A stretch of DNA of 11,248 bases from Spirochaeta sp. UBA2779 (GTDB lineage: Bacteria; Spirochaetota; Spirochaetia; DSM-2461): the NCBI GenBank assembly GCA_002352375.1, contig DEIH01000002.1, positions 1 to 11,248 of the forward strand, given 5' to 3'. A program made the translations under genes and the position numbers. The notes beneath the pieces were generated by a model. That model did no database searches and was not told where the DNA came from. It saw nothing but the letters and a program-made list of their open reading frames with translations. Positions 1-6,434 of this stretch are shown here, piece by piece (the stretch's first letter is position 1; each line of letters starts with the position of its first letter).

Positions 1-678
1 GGATACCAGCAGGAAACGGTGGAAAACCTGGCCCGGCATGCCGGAGTTCCGGTATGGAACGGCTTAACCGACAGTTACCATCCCACGCAGATTCTGGCCG
101 ATCTGTTAACCATGAAAGAATATATATATAAGCCCTTCAGGAAAATGAAACTCAGCTTTGTCGGGGATGCCAGGAACAACATGGGGCACTCCCTGATGAT
201 CGGAGCAGCCAAGATGGGGATATCCTTTACCGCTGTGGCACCGCCGTCGCTGTTTCCCAGCGAAGATATTATCAACTACGCCCGAAGTTTAGCTGCTGTA
301 TCCGGTGCGGTTATTGAAGTAACTGATGAGATTTCCCCCGGAGTAAAGGGTTCCGACGCCGTATACACTGATGTCTGGGCTTCACTGGGAGAAGAAGATA
401 AGCTGGCTGAGCGCATTGCCCTGCTTCAACCCTACCAGGTTAACGGTGATCTGATGAAAAAAACCGGGAATCCCGATGCGCTATTCATGCACTGCCTTCC
501 CTCTTTTCACGACAGCAAAACCAGTATAGGGGCCACAGTGAAAGAAAAGTACGGTCTCGATGCCATGGAAGTTACCGATGAGGTGTTCAGATCCCGTCAG
601 TCAATTGTATTTGATCAGGCTGAAAACCGTATGCATACAATCAAAGCTGTTATTCTGGCCACTTGCGGAAAGCTTTAA
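1..678 (+). CDS. Ornithine carbamoyltransferase, 3' part (5' end outside window)
   Basis: The reading frame is open from base 1, so the true start lies upstream; the GTG at position 19 is an internal valine codon. The enzyme transfers the carbamoyl group from carbamoyl phosphate to L-ornithine, giving citrulline, in the cytoplasm. Visible family signatures are the VPVWNGLTDSYHPTQ segment (about 50-90 nt), GDARNNMGHS in the ornithine-binding domain, DVWASLGE (the SMG-loop equivalent, with Leu for Met), the HCLP motif within MHCLPSFHD near position 490, and the C-terminal FDQAENRMHTIKAV block. The SxRTR carbamoyl-phosphate motif would be upstream of the window. Sequence alone does not separate the anabolic (ArgF) from the catabolic (ArcB) form, so no symbol is given. 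The alanine racemase gene starts 10 bp after the stop, suggesting co-transcription. Confidence 0.95.
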   Translation, partial: GYQQETVENLARHAGVPVWNGLTDSYHPTQILADLLTMKEYIYKPFRKMKLSFVGDARNNMGHSLMIGAAKMGISFTAVAPPSLFPSEDIINYARSLAAVSGAVIEVTDEISPGVKGSDAVYTDVWASLGEEDKLAERIALLQPYQVNGDLMKKTGNPDALFMHCLPSFHDSKTSIGATVKEKYGLDAMEVTDEVFRSRQSIVFDQAENRMHTIKAVILATCGKL

Positions 679-688
679 TCCTTTAACT

Positions 689-1804
689 ATGGCCGAAATT
701 ATCCGGGCAACAAGAGCCTGTATTCACCTTGAAGCATTAAAGTCAAACCTCCAGCATATAAGAGCAGTAATCCCCGATGGAACGGCTATCTGCGCTGCAG
801 TGAAAGCTAACGCCTACGGCCACGGAGTTTTGCCGGTGGCCAAAGCTCTCAGGGCTTCGGGAGTGGAGGTACTGGGAGTCTCTTCACCTTTTGAGGGTGA
901 ACAGCTCAGAAAAGGCGGAGATTCGGGAAGAATACTTCTGTTCGGACCCACAGTTCCCGAAGAAATTCCCTTATCCATTGAATCCGGTCTGGAAATTATG
1001 GTGACCGGCGAATCCTACCTCCGTTCTCTGGAAGAGGCTCTGAATACAGCGCCGGCCGAAGAACCGGTACATGTCCATTTAAAGGTGGATACCGGTATGG
1101 GCCGAGTGGGCTGCCTTCCGGAAGAAGCGGTGAATCTGGCCTTCAAAATAAGCACTCACCCGAAGCTGAGTCTTACAGGAATTGCGACACACTACCCTTC
1201 GGCGGACTCTGAAAAACCAGAAGACATCGAGTTTACCCGGAAACAGGTCCGGAAATTATCCTCTGTTGCCGAAAAGATCCGCAGCGCCGGTTTGAATCCC
1301 GGGGTTGTTCATGCCGCTAATTCCGGGGGTATTGCCTTGAATTCCGGAACAGCATTCGGAATGGTTCGTCCGGGGATCGCCCTTTACGGATATGGAGTAT
1401 CTCTGAAGCTGAAGCCGGTTATGGAGCTGAAAACCAGGATTACAGCTTTGAAAAAAGTCTCTCCGGGAACAACGGTCTCCTATGGCCGTACCTGGACGTC
1501 CCCCGGGAACAACTGGATAGCCACCCTTCCCATTGGTTATGCCGACGGTTATCCCAGAGCAATGTCCAACCGCGGAGAGGTTCTGATTGCCGGAAAACGT
1601 TATCCGGTAGCCGGAAGAGTCTGTATGGACCAGACGATGATAAACCTGGGCGAAAAAACCGATATTCAACTTAGCAATGAGGTAACTCTTTTCGGCCCGG
1701 ACCCCGCAGGCCCGGATGCCGAAGAGTTGGCTGAAATCACCGGTACAATCCCCTATGAAATCACCTGTGGTATCAGCGCCAGGGTTCCCAGAGTTTATAC
1801 CTGA
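689..1804 (+). CDS. alr: Alanine racemase (PLP-dependent, fold type III)
   Basis: It interconverts L- and D-alanine to supply D-alanine for peptidoglycan. From ATG 689 the protein has 371 residues, the usual family length. The PLP lysine is K39 in AAVKANAYGHG. Other landmarks are KVDTGMGRVG (residues 132-141, R138 contacting the cofactor), HYPSAD at 168-173, NSGG at 211-214 for phosphate binding, VRPGIALYG at 226-234, the second catalytic base Y266 in SYGRTW, IGYADGYPR at 282-290 and VCMDQ at 311-315. The frame is open upstream to 560, but homology begins at ATG 689, just after the carbamoyltransferase stop. The ribosome site is weak (GGAAAG about 15 bases upstream), so translation may depend on the upstream gene. 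Activity on other amino acids such as ornithine or lysine cannot be excluded. Confidence 0.95.
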   Translation: MAEIIRATRACIHLEALKSNLQHIRAVIPDGTAICAAVKANAYGHGVLPVAKALRASGVEVLGVSSPFEGEQLRKGGDSGRILLFGPTVPEEIPLSIESGLEIMVTGESYLRSLEEALNTAPAEEPVHVHLKVDTGMGRVGCLPEEAVNLAFKISTHPKLSLTGIATHYPSADSEKPEDIEFTRKQVRKLSSVAEKIRSAGLNPGVVHAANSGGIALNSGTAFGMVRPGIALYGYGVSLKLKPVMELKTRITALKKVSPGTTVSYGRTWTSPGNNWIATLPIGYADGYPRAMSNRGEVLIAGKRYPVAGRVCMDQTMINLGEKTDIQLSNEVTLFGPDPAGPDAEELAEITGTIPYEITCGISARVPRVYT

Positions 1805-1815
1805 AAATATTCCCC

Positions 1816-2754
1816 TTACACAGACATTATGAATGTAACCGCAAAAGGAGTAAGTACGGTAAGGACAACACCGCTGAATATAGCCGGCACAGTCCAGGCC
1901 CTGCCGGAATACTGCAATGTAGCGGCCAGGGTGGTGTCCATGGATGTGGCCCCACCGGCAGCCGGCGGAGCGGCGGGGCCTGCCATCTTCACCAGAAGCG
2001 GTGCTGCCAGAAGGGTGATTATCTCCCGAAAGATATTGGACAACAGGGCAATAGCCGCCCATTCTCCGCCGGAAAGTTCCTGAAGTAACAGACTGGAAAG
2101 GCTGTAATACCCGAAACCCACACCAACGGCCAGAGACTCTCGAACAGGAAGCGCCTGCCACAACAAAGCAGTTGTCAAAGTCCCCGCCAGAGTACCTGCA
2201 ACAACGGTCAGAGGCAGAAGAGCAAGCCTGATACCGTGCTTTCTGATAACAGCCGGTACTGTGGGATCGCCTCCGGTTCCCATTCCAACCATAAACATCA
2301 GCAGATAGATTACCACAGCCACCGGATCCCATGGTAACTGTGAAAACCCGGTTATCAAGGCCCCCGAAAGAAGCCCGAGAAGGAATGATGCTGCAGCAAT
2401 AAAACTGCCCCCCATAGCCTTCCAATTACCAATACCATTTATACCGCTGGAACTTTCAACTCGTTCCACCGGCTGTCCTGCTGACATCTCTGCCCCGGTT
2501 TTCCCCAATACCAGCCGGGCAGCCAGCACACTGCCCGATACAGCTGAAACAGCCAGAACCAGTCCCTTCAAACCGAGTACCGGAACCTGTGCCAGCAAGG
2601 CCTTATCTCCGCCGATACCAACCCCTAACAGAAATAACAACAGCCTGATTACCCAGGCGGTAGACGGGGCCAAAAAAGAAAAGAGCCCCCGGCGACTCCG
2701 AAATATGTATCCGGCAGCTATTCCGGCAGCCATGGCCATTAATACCGGCAGCAT
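1816..2754 (-). CDS. lysO: LysO/DUF340 family lysine exporter
   Basis: This is a 312-residue inner-membrane protein with about eight hydrophobic segments and a hydrophilic loop at roughly residues 85-112. The diagnostic blocks of E. coli LysO (YbjE) are present: GFGYYSLSSLL (213-223; GFGWYSLSGIL in E. coli), NIFREI (240-245) and GGATSMDTTL (267-276; CGATSMDFTL in E. coli). LysO exports L-lysine and the toxic analogue thialysine. Its C-terminus faces alr with only 11 bp between the stop codons and no terminator hairpin. The start at 2754 is preceded by GGTGAG, 6 bases before the ATG, and by a TATAAT box. Nearness to an ornithine carbamoyltransferase gene makes export of another dibasic amino acid possible, but that is inference. 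Confidence 0.88.
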   Translation of the reverse strand: MLPVLMAMAAGIAAGYIFRSRRGLFSFLAPSTAWVIRLLLFLLGVGIGGDKALLAQVPVLGLKGLVLAVSAVSGSVLAARLVLGKTGAEMSAGQPVERVESSSGINGIGNWKAMGGSFIAAASFLLGLLSGALITGFSQLPWDPVAVVIYLLMFMVGMGTGGDPTVPAVIRKHGIRLALLPLTVVAGTLAGTLTTALLWQALPVRESLAVGVGFGYYSLSSLLLQELSGGEWAAIALLSNIFREIITLLAAPLLVKMAGPAAPPAAGGATSMDTTLAATLQYSGRAWTVPAIFSGVVLTVLTPFAVTFIMSV

Positions 2755-2760
2755 TGTACT

Positions 2761-2801
2761 CTCACCGCCGTATTATATAGCCAGGATCAAGGCATTGACC
2801 A
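2761..2801 (-). promoter_or_regulatory. Promoter and ribosome site for lysO
   Basis: On the minus strand a perfect TATAAT -10 box (plus positions 2772-2777) lies 18 bp downstream of TGGTCA (2796-2801), a 4/6 match to the -35 consensus. The predicted transcription start is near 2765, which nearly coincides with the GGTGAG ribosome site at 2761-2766, so the leader would be only about 10 bases. The same 106-bp gap must also contain the ilvC promoter. A TTGACC at 2795-2800 on the plus strand overlaps the lysO -35 box but has no good -10 partner. Confidence 0.45.
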
Positions 2802-2860
2802 CCGGACACCCGGCGATTTACCCTTCCCTCTGAAAGAACATACGTCAGGAGTGAATCAAT

Positions 2861-4324
2861 ATGAATTATTTCAGTTCCCTGCCCTTCCGTGAGCAGGTAC
2901 AGCAACTTGGAACATGCCGTTTTATGGATACCGGAGAATTCCACGGCACCGAAGCCCTTAAAGGCAAGAGAATCGTTATTCTGGGATGTGGAGCTCAGGG
3001 TCTGCATCAGGGGCTGAATCTCCGGGACAGCGGTATGGATGTGGGATACGCCCTCCGGGCCGAATCTATTGCCGAGAAGCGTCAGTCCTGGAAGAATGCC
3101 ACAGAATACGGATTTGATGCGGGTACATTTGAAGAGTTGATTCCCTCAGCCGATCTGGTAATGAACCTCACTCCGGACAAACAGCACAGTCCGGTTGTTT
3201 CAAAAGTTTTGCCCCTGATGAAAAAAGGCGCAAGCCTCGGTTATTCCCATGGTTTTAACATCGTGGAAGAAGGGATGCAGATAAGAGAGGACATCACTGT
3301 TGTGATGATTGCCCCTAAATCTCCAGGTTCCGAAGTCCGGGAAGAATACAAACGGGGGTTCGGTGTTCCTACTCTCATTGCAGTCCACCCGGCCAACGAC
3401 CCGGAAAGCAAAGGTTGGGAAATTGCCAAAGCCTACGCTGTCGGGTTGGGCTCTGATAAAGCCGGTGTGCTTGCATCCTCTTTCGTTGCCGAAGTAAAGT
3501 CCGACCTTATGGGGGAACAGACCATTCTCTGCGGCATGCTGCAGACAGGTTCCCTACTCTGTTACGACAAGATGATTTCGGAAAATGTTGATGAGCGCAA
3601 AGCTGCTTCGCTGGTTCAGTTTGGCTGGGAAATTGTTACTGAAGCTCTAAAGCAGGGTGGAATCACCCACATGATGGACCGCCTCTCCAATCCGGCGAAA
3701 ATCCGGGCTCATGAACTCTCTGAACGCCTCAAATCTATTATGAGCAGCCTTTACGTTAAACATATGGACGATATTATTTCGGCAAAGTTCTCCCAGACAA
3801 TGATGGCAGACTGGGAGGCTGACGATAAGGATCTTCTCGGCTGGCGGGAAGAAACCGGCGCAACAGCTTTTGAGAAAGTTGCCCATGCGGATCACCTGCC
3901 TGCCCAAGCTTACTTTGATGATGCTGTGGTGATGGTGGCTATGGTGAAAGCCGGAGTTGAACTTGCCTTTGAAACCATGGTAGCCAGCGGAATCAAACCC
4001 GAGTCGGCCTATTATGAGTCCCTTCATGAACTGCCCCTTATTGCCAACCTGGTAAGCCGCAAAAAACTCTATGAAATGAATCGTGTAATCTCGGATACCG
4101 CTGAATACGGGAACTATCTTTTCGCCAATGTCTGTATACCTCTTTTAGGTGATTTCATGTCTGATCTGAATGAGACTGACCTCGGAAATACCTATCCGGC
4201 AGATGAAACCATTGACGATGTGGAACTGATAGCCGTTAATGAAGCAATCAGAAATCATCCCATCGAAGAAGTGGGGAAAGTACTTCGTTCTCAAATGAAG
4301 GGAATGAAAACTCTCGCAATCTGA
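2861..4324 (+). CDS. ilvC: Ketol-acid reductoisomerase, class II (long form)
   Basis: It catalyses the Mg- and NADPH-dependent isomerisation and reduction of acetolactate or acetohydroxybutyrate in isoleucine and valine synthesis. The 487-residue length and strong similarity along the whole protein to E. coli IlvC (491 residues) place it in the two-knot class II group, not the shorter class I. Visible features are the Rossmann motif GCGAQG at 42-47, a cofactor loop with R66, A67, K73, R74 and S76, and catalytic residues H130 (GYSHG), K153 (APKSPG), D215 and E219 (KSDLMGE). The C-terminal half keeps the ESLHELPLIAN and SDTAEYGNYLF blocks. A67 replaces the E. coli K69 that helps bind the NADPH phosphate; the other contacts remain. 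AGGAG at 2847-2851 sits 9 bases before the ATG. No other ilv or leu gene lies in the window. Confidence 0.97.
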   Translation: MNYFSSLPFREQVQQLGTCRFMDTGEFHGTEALKGKRIVILGCGAQGLHQGLNLRDSGMDVGYALRAESIAEKRQSWKNATEYGFDAGTFEELIPSADLVMNLTPDKQHSPVVSKVLPLMKKGASLGYSHGFNIVEEGMQIREDITVVMIAPKSPGSEVREEYKRGFGVPTLIAVHPANDPESKGWEIAKAYAVGLGSDKAGVLASSFVAEVKSDLMGEQTILCGMLQTGSLLCYDKMISENVDERKAASLVQFGWEIVTEALKQGGITHMMDRLSNPAKIRAHELSERLKSIMSSLYVKHMDDIISAKFSQTMMADWEADDKDLLGWREETGATAFEKVAHADHLPAQAYFDDAVVMVAMVKAGVELAFETMVASGIKPESAYYESLHELPLIANLVSRKKLYEMNRVISDTAEYGNYLFANVCIPLLGDFMSDLNETDLGNTYPADETIDDVELIAVNEAIRNHPIEEVGKVLRSQMKGMKTLAI

Positions 4325-4337
4325 CATCGGAAGTTTT

Positions 4338-4375
4338 ATAATAAAAGACCGTTATATATGACGGTCTTTTATTAT
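4338..4375 (+). terminator. Intrinsic terminator after ilvC, 15-bp perfect stem
   Basis: ATAATAAAAGACCGT (4338-4352) and ACGGTCTTTTATTAT (4361-4375) are exact reverse complements separated by an 8-base loop. The stem has a GACCGT core with flanking A and T runs, so it can act as a terminator in either direction. It starts 13 bp after the ilvC stop codon and separates ilvC from the next promoter. Confidence 0.92.
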
Positions 4376-4382
4376 CATTTTC

Positions 4383-4411
4383 TTGACGTTATTAATCGAA
4401 TGTTTTAAATT
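4383..4411 (+). promoter_or_regulatory. Promoter for the small basic protein gene
   Basis: TTGACG (4383-4388, 5/6 to the -35 consensus) is followed after 17 bp by TAAATT (4406-4411, 4/6 to the -10 consensus) in a very AT-rich stretch. It lies directly after the ilvC terminator and would give a leader of about 50 bases. A second possible -10 box, TATAAA at 4428-4433, lacks a good -35 partner. Confidence 0.5.
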
Positions 4412-4466
4412 ACAAATTAACTTTAAATATAAAGTTACTAATTCAGGTCCATTCAAGGAGATAATT

Positions 4467-4787
4467 ATGGCCAGACCAAGAAAAACTCTCAAGTATGCTG
4501 AGATATTGAGTCCGCTCAGCATCGCAGATTTAAGATTGCTGAAGGATGAGGTCTCTACAGAAATCCGTGTAAAAGAAGCTGAAGTTAAGAAAGCTGAATC
4601 TGAAGAAGCAGCTTTAAAAATTCGGGATAAAATTCGTATCGGCAGTAAAGTAACTTTCAACGAAAAAGCAACTGGCGGCAAATCAATAAAAGCCCAGGTA
4701 ATCGGAATTTTTGCCGATAAGGTACAGGTAGAAGTTGGCGGCCGTAAGCGCTCAGTGTCGCTGGTACGAATTACAAACGTCGATTAA
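4467..4787 (+). CDS. Small basic coiled-coil protein, possible nucleic-acid binder
   Basis: I do not recognise a named family. The start is ATG 4467, 6 bases after a strong AAGGAG (4455-4460); the frame is open further upstream but that part covers the promoter. The 106-residue product is basic, with about 23 Lys/Arg against 15 Asp/Glu. It begins MARPRK, which resembles an AT-hook core. Residues 18-57 are a charged, heptad-like helix likely to form a coiled coil. Residues 58-106 look like a small beta barrel of the KOW/SH3 type (GSKVTF, KAQVIGIF, KVQVEVGG, RSVSLVRI). An N-terminal oligomerising helix with a C-terminal basic domain is the plan of H-NS-like nucleoid proteins, but no sequence signature of that family is visible. 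The gene has its own promoter and terminators on both sides, so it is probably a monocistronic unit. Confidence 0.85.
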   Translation: MARPRKTLKYAEILSPLSIADLRLLKDEVSTEIRVKEAEVKKAESEEAALKIRDKIRIGSKVTFNEKATGGKSIKAQVIGIFADKVQVEVGGRKRSVSLVRITNVD

Positions 4788-4813
4788 TTACCCACCTATT
4801 CACATGAGTAATG

Positions 4814-4838
4814 AAACCACCTTTTCAGGTGGTTTTTT
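4814..4838 (+). terminator. Intrinsic terminator of the small basic protein gene
   Basis: AAACCACCT (4814-4822) and AGGTGGTTT (4827-4835) form a perfect 9-bp stem with a TTTC loop, followed by more T residues to 4838. It lies 26 bp after the stop codon at 4787. It could also serve the converging UVR-motif gene, which ends at 4858. Confidence 0.93.
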
Positions 4839-4857
4839 ATTCTTCAATAATTTCACT

Positions 4858-5613
4858 TCAGCTCAATTTACGAAGACGGTCCCTGATACCTGCAGCTCTT
4901 TCATAATCCTCACTTTCAATAGCTCTTGATAGTTCTTCAGAAAGACGCTCCTTAAATCCTTTTGGTTCCAGCGAACTGGATTCAGCACTTTTAACCTGAG
5001 TAATCACCTGAGAAATATGCTGTATGGAGCGGATCTTTTCAAACTCAAAAACAGCAGTAGAAACAGAAGGCAGCGCTTCGATGTCCGCCATACCCTTTTC
5101 CAGTTCCTTCATGGCCTGTGAAGTATCATCTTTCCCCAATAAAACCATTGCTTTGGAGATGGCATTCATCCTGCGAATATACGGCCGGTACTGAAGCATC
5201 TCTTTTCGAGCCTCATTGTCATAGTATTTCTCCAACAATTCTGCGATGTTCAGATTATGCTCAGTATCCAGGGCGACACGGGCGTACTGCCCCACTTGAA
5301 ACAATGCCAGATAGCGGTAGTAATACAGAAAGCCCTCATCTCTGAGCTGACGGAAATCATTATCCTCAAGAATCAGGATTCCCCCGGAGAGCTCAGTTTT
5401 ATTCTTTTTCTTTGAATAAACTGCCAGCAGAGTCTCTTCACCTCCGGGTTTCAATCCGTCCGGCCGGCCGTCAAGGTTGTATTGTTCAATCCCCATGGGT
5501 TGGCGAATCTGCATAAGCTCCGCACCATCATCGCCTTGTATGAAGCGGACATTGTTCTCTGAATCATACGGCCAGTCATTCAATATCCCGGTAAGATCCG
5601 GAAACCTATTCAT
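4858..5613 (-). CDS. UvrB/UvrC (UVR) motif-containing protein of unknown role
   Basis: This 251-residue cytoplasmic protein has no signal or membrane segment. Residues 222-250 (ERLSEELSRAIESEDYERAA then IRDRLRKL) are a UVR motif, the helical hairpin that joins UvrB and UvrC and also occurs in McsA. The N-terminal part carries MQIRQPMG and LDGRPDG (residues 34-53) and FLYYYRYLALFQVGQY (95-110), blocks I associate with a widespread but uncharacterised protein group that pairs them with a C-terminal UVR motif. No nuclease or helicase residues are visible, so a direct repair role is not shown; the UVR hairpin may only mediate a protein contact. The start at 5613 is supported by AGAGGA 6 bases upstream. 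The gene is divergent from the lipoprotein gene. Confidence 0.85.
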   Translation of the reverse strand: MNRFPDLTGILNDWPYDSENNVRFIQGDDGAELMQIRQPMGIEQYNLDGRPDGLKPGGEETLLAVYSKKKNKTELSGGILILEDNDFRQLRDEGFLYYYRYLALFQVGQYARVALDTEHNLNIAELLEKYYDNEARKEMLQYRPYIRRMNAISKAMVLLGKDDTSQAMKELEKGMADIEALPSVSTAVFEFEKIRSIQHISQVITQVKSAESSSLEPKGFKERLSEELSRAIESEDYERAAGIRDRLRKLS

Positions 5614-5670
5614 ATGAAATCCTCTAAAAAAGAAATTTATCCCTCAATTTTGAATCTTTCCGGATTTTTG

Positions 5671-5697
5671 ATGATATAATTACCCGAATTCTATCAT
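5671..5697 (+). promoter_or_regulatory. Extended -10 promoter with overlapping 11-bp dyad
   Basis: TGATATAAT (5672-5680) is a perfect extended -10 element reading toward the lipoprotein gene; a 4/6 -35 hexamer, TTGAAT at 5650-5655, is 19 bp upstream. Overlapping it, ATGATATAATT (5671-5681) and AATTCTATCAT (5687-5697) form an inverted repeat matching at 10 of 11 positions around a 5-base spacer. The dyad spans the -10 box and the predicted start near 5687, where a repressor would block transcription. No clear promoter is visible for the divergent UVR-motif gene. Confidence 0.6.
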
Positions 5698-5747
5698 TTT
5701 AAAAAAAAGATATTACCGTTTGAGAAACTAATCATAAAGGAAAATTG

Positions 5748-6434
5748 ATGAAGAAGCTCTACGTGCCCCTTTGTTTGCTTCTACTTGCGTCTTGTGCCAG
5801 TAATGAAGAAACCAGATATCATTCTATTGAAGAAATAGACAAGATGGTTCCATGCGATACCAGCGAAATTGAGAATTTCCACAAACACACCCTCTATTAT
5901 CTGGTAGAAGAAGATATTGAAAACGTCTGGGGCGAATACACTGAAAAGTCACTTGATAAATACTGGAACGGCCCGATTGCAAGATTCAATACCATGTACA
6001 ATCCGGCAGACAATGTAATGTACCACGCTGGTGATTCAGATATCCCGAAAGTATCCACTGGGCAAATTATTTCACTTAGTCTTCTTATTGAAGGCTACAT
6101 TCGTATACCTGTGTATTTCCAGATTCAAAGGATATATTCAGAGCAGAAAATTATTGAGTTTGTCTATATGGAGCAGAATAAATCCCATGGCAAGCAGCTT
6201 GTCAGTTTCTTCCCGGAAACAATTAAGGGAAAAAACTTTACATTGATACGTCATCAATCGTGGTTTCGAAGTGATTCAGCAGCTCGGGATTCATTGTTTT
6301 ACAGTGATTATCATACACAAATTGTAGATGAATTCCACCAATCCGCCACCGGGAACATAGAAAACTCAATCAAACCGGTGACGGAAAAAAATCTTATACG
6401 AAAAGGACTGATTATCAGCCCTGCAGAACACTGA
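5748..6434 (+). CDS. Putative lipoprotein of unknown function
   Basis: The product is 228 residues. It has a short lipoprotein signal: MKK, a hydrophobic core, then the lipobox LASC with the lipidated cysteine at residue 16. The ATG at 5748 is preferred over the in-frame TTG at 5745 because AAAGGA (5736-5741) is 6 bases upstream and MKKLYV is a normal signal start. The mature part is mostly hydrophilic and aromatic-rich. A C-terminal half with alternating beta-like stretches (about residues 105-180) leads to the segment RDSLFYSDYHTQIVDEFH. I do not recognise the family. The gene is more AT-rich than its neighbours. Its last 20 bp overlap the end of the converging mrp gene. It is probably anchored in the periplasm or at the outer surface; its role is unknown. 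Confidence 0.85.
   Translation: MKKLYVPLCLLLLASCASNEETRYHSIEEIDKMVPCDTSEIENFHKHTLYYLVEEDIENVWGEYTEKSLDKYWNGPIARFNTMYNPADNVMYHAGDSDIPKVSTGQIISLSLLIEGYIRIPVYFQIQRIYSEQKIIEFVYMEQNKSHGKQLVSFFPETIKGKNFTLIRHQSWFRSDSAARDSLFYSDYHTQIVDEFHQSATGNIENSIKPVTEKNLIRKGLIISPAEH

Noticed and set aside
1256..2425. Long antisense open frame of 389 codons across the ends of alr and lysO
   Set aside because: Its translation is rich in Gly, Cys, Arg and Ser with no recognisable motif, and both regions it covers are explained by well-conserved proteins in other frames. It is a composition artefact.
2795..2823. TTGACC as a -35 box for ilvC
   Set aside because: At 16-18 bp downstream there is no acceptable -10 hexamer (TTACCC at best). 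The ilvC promoter was left uncalled.
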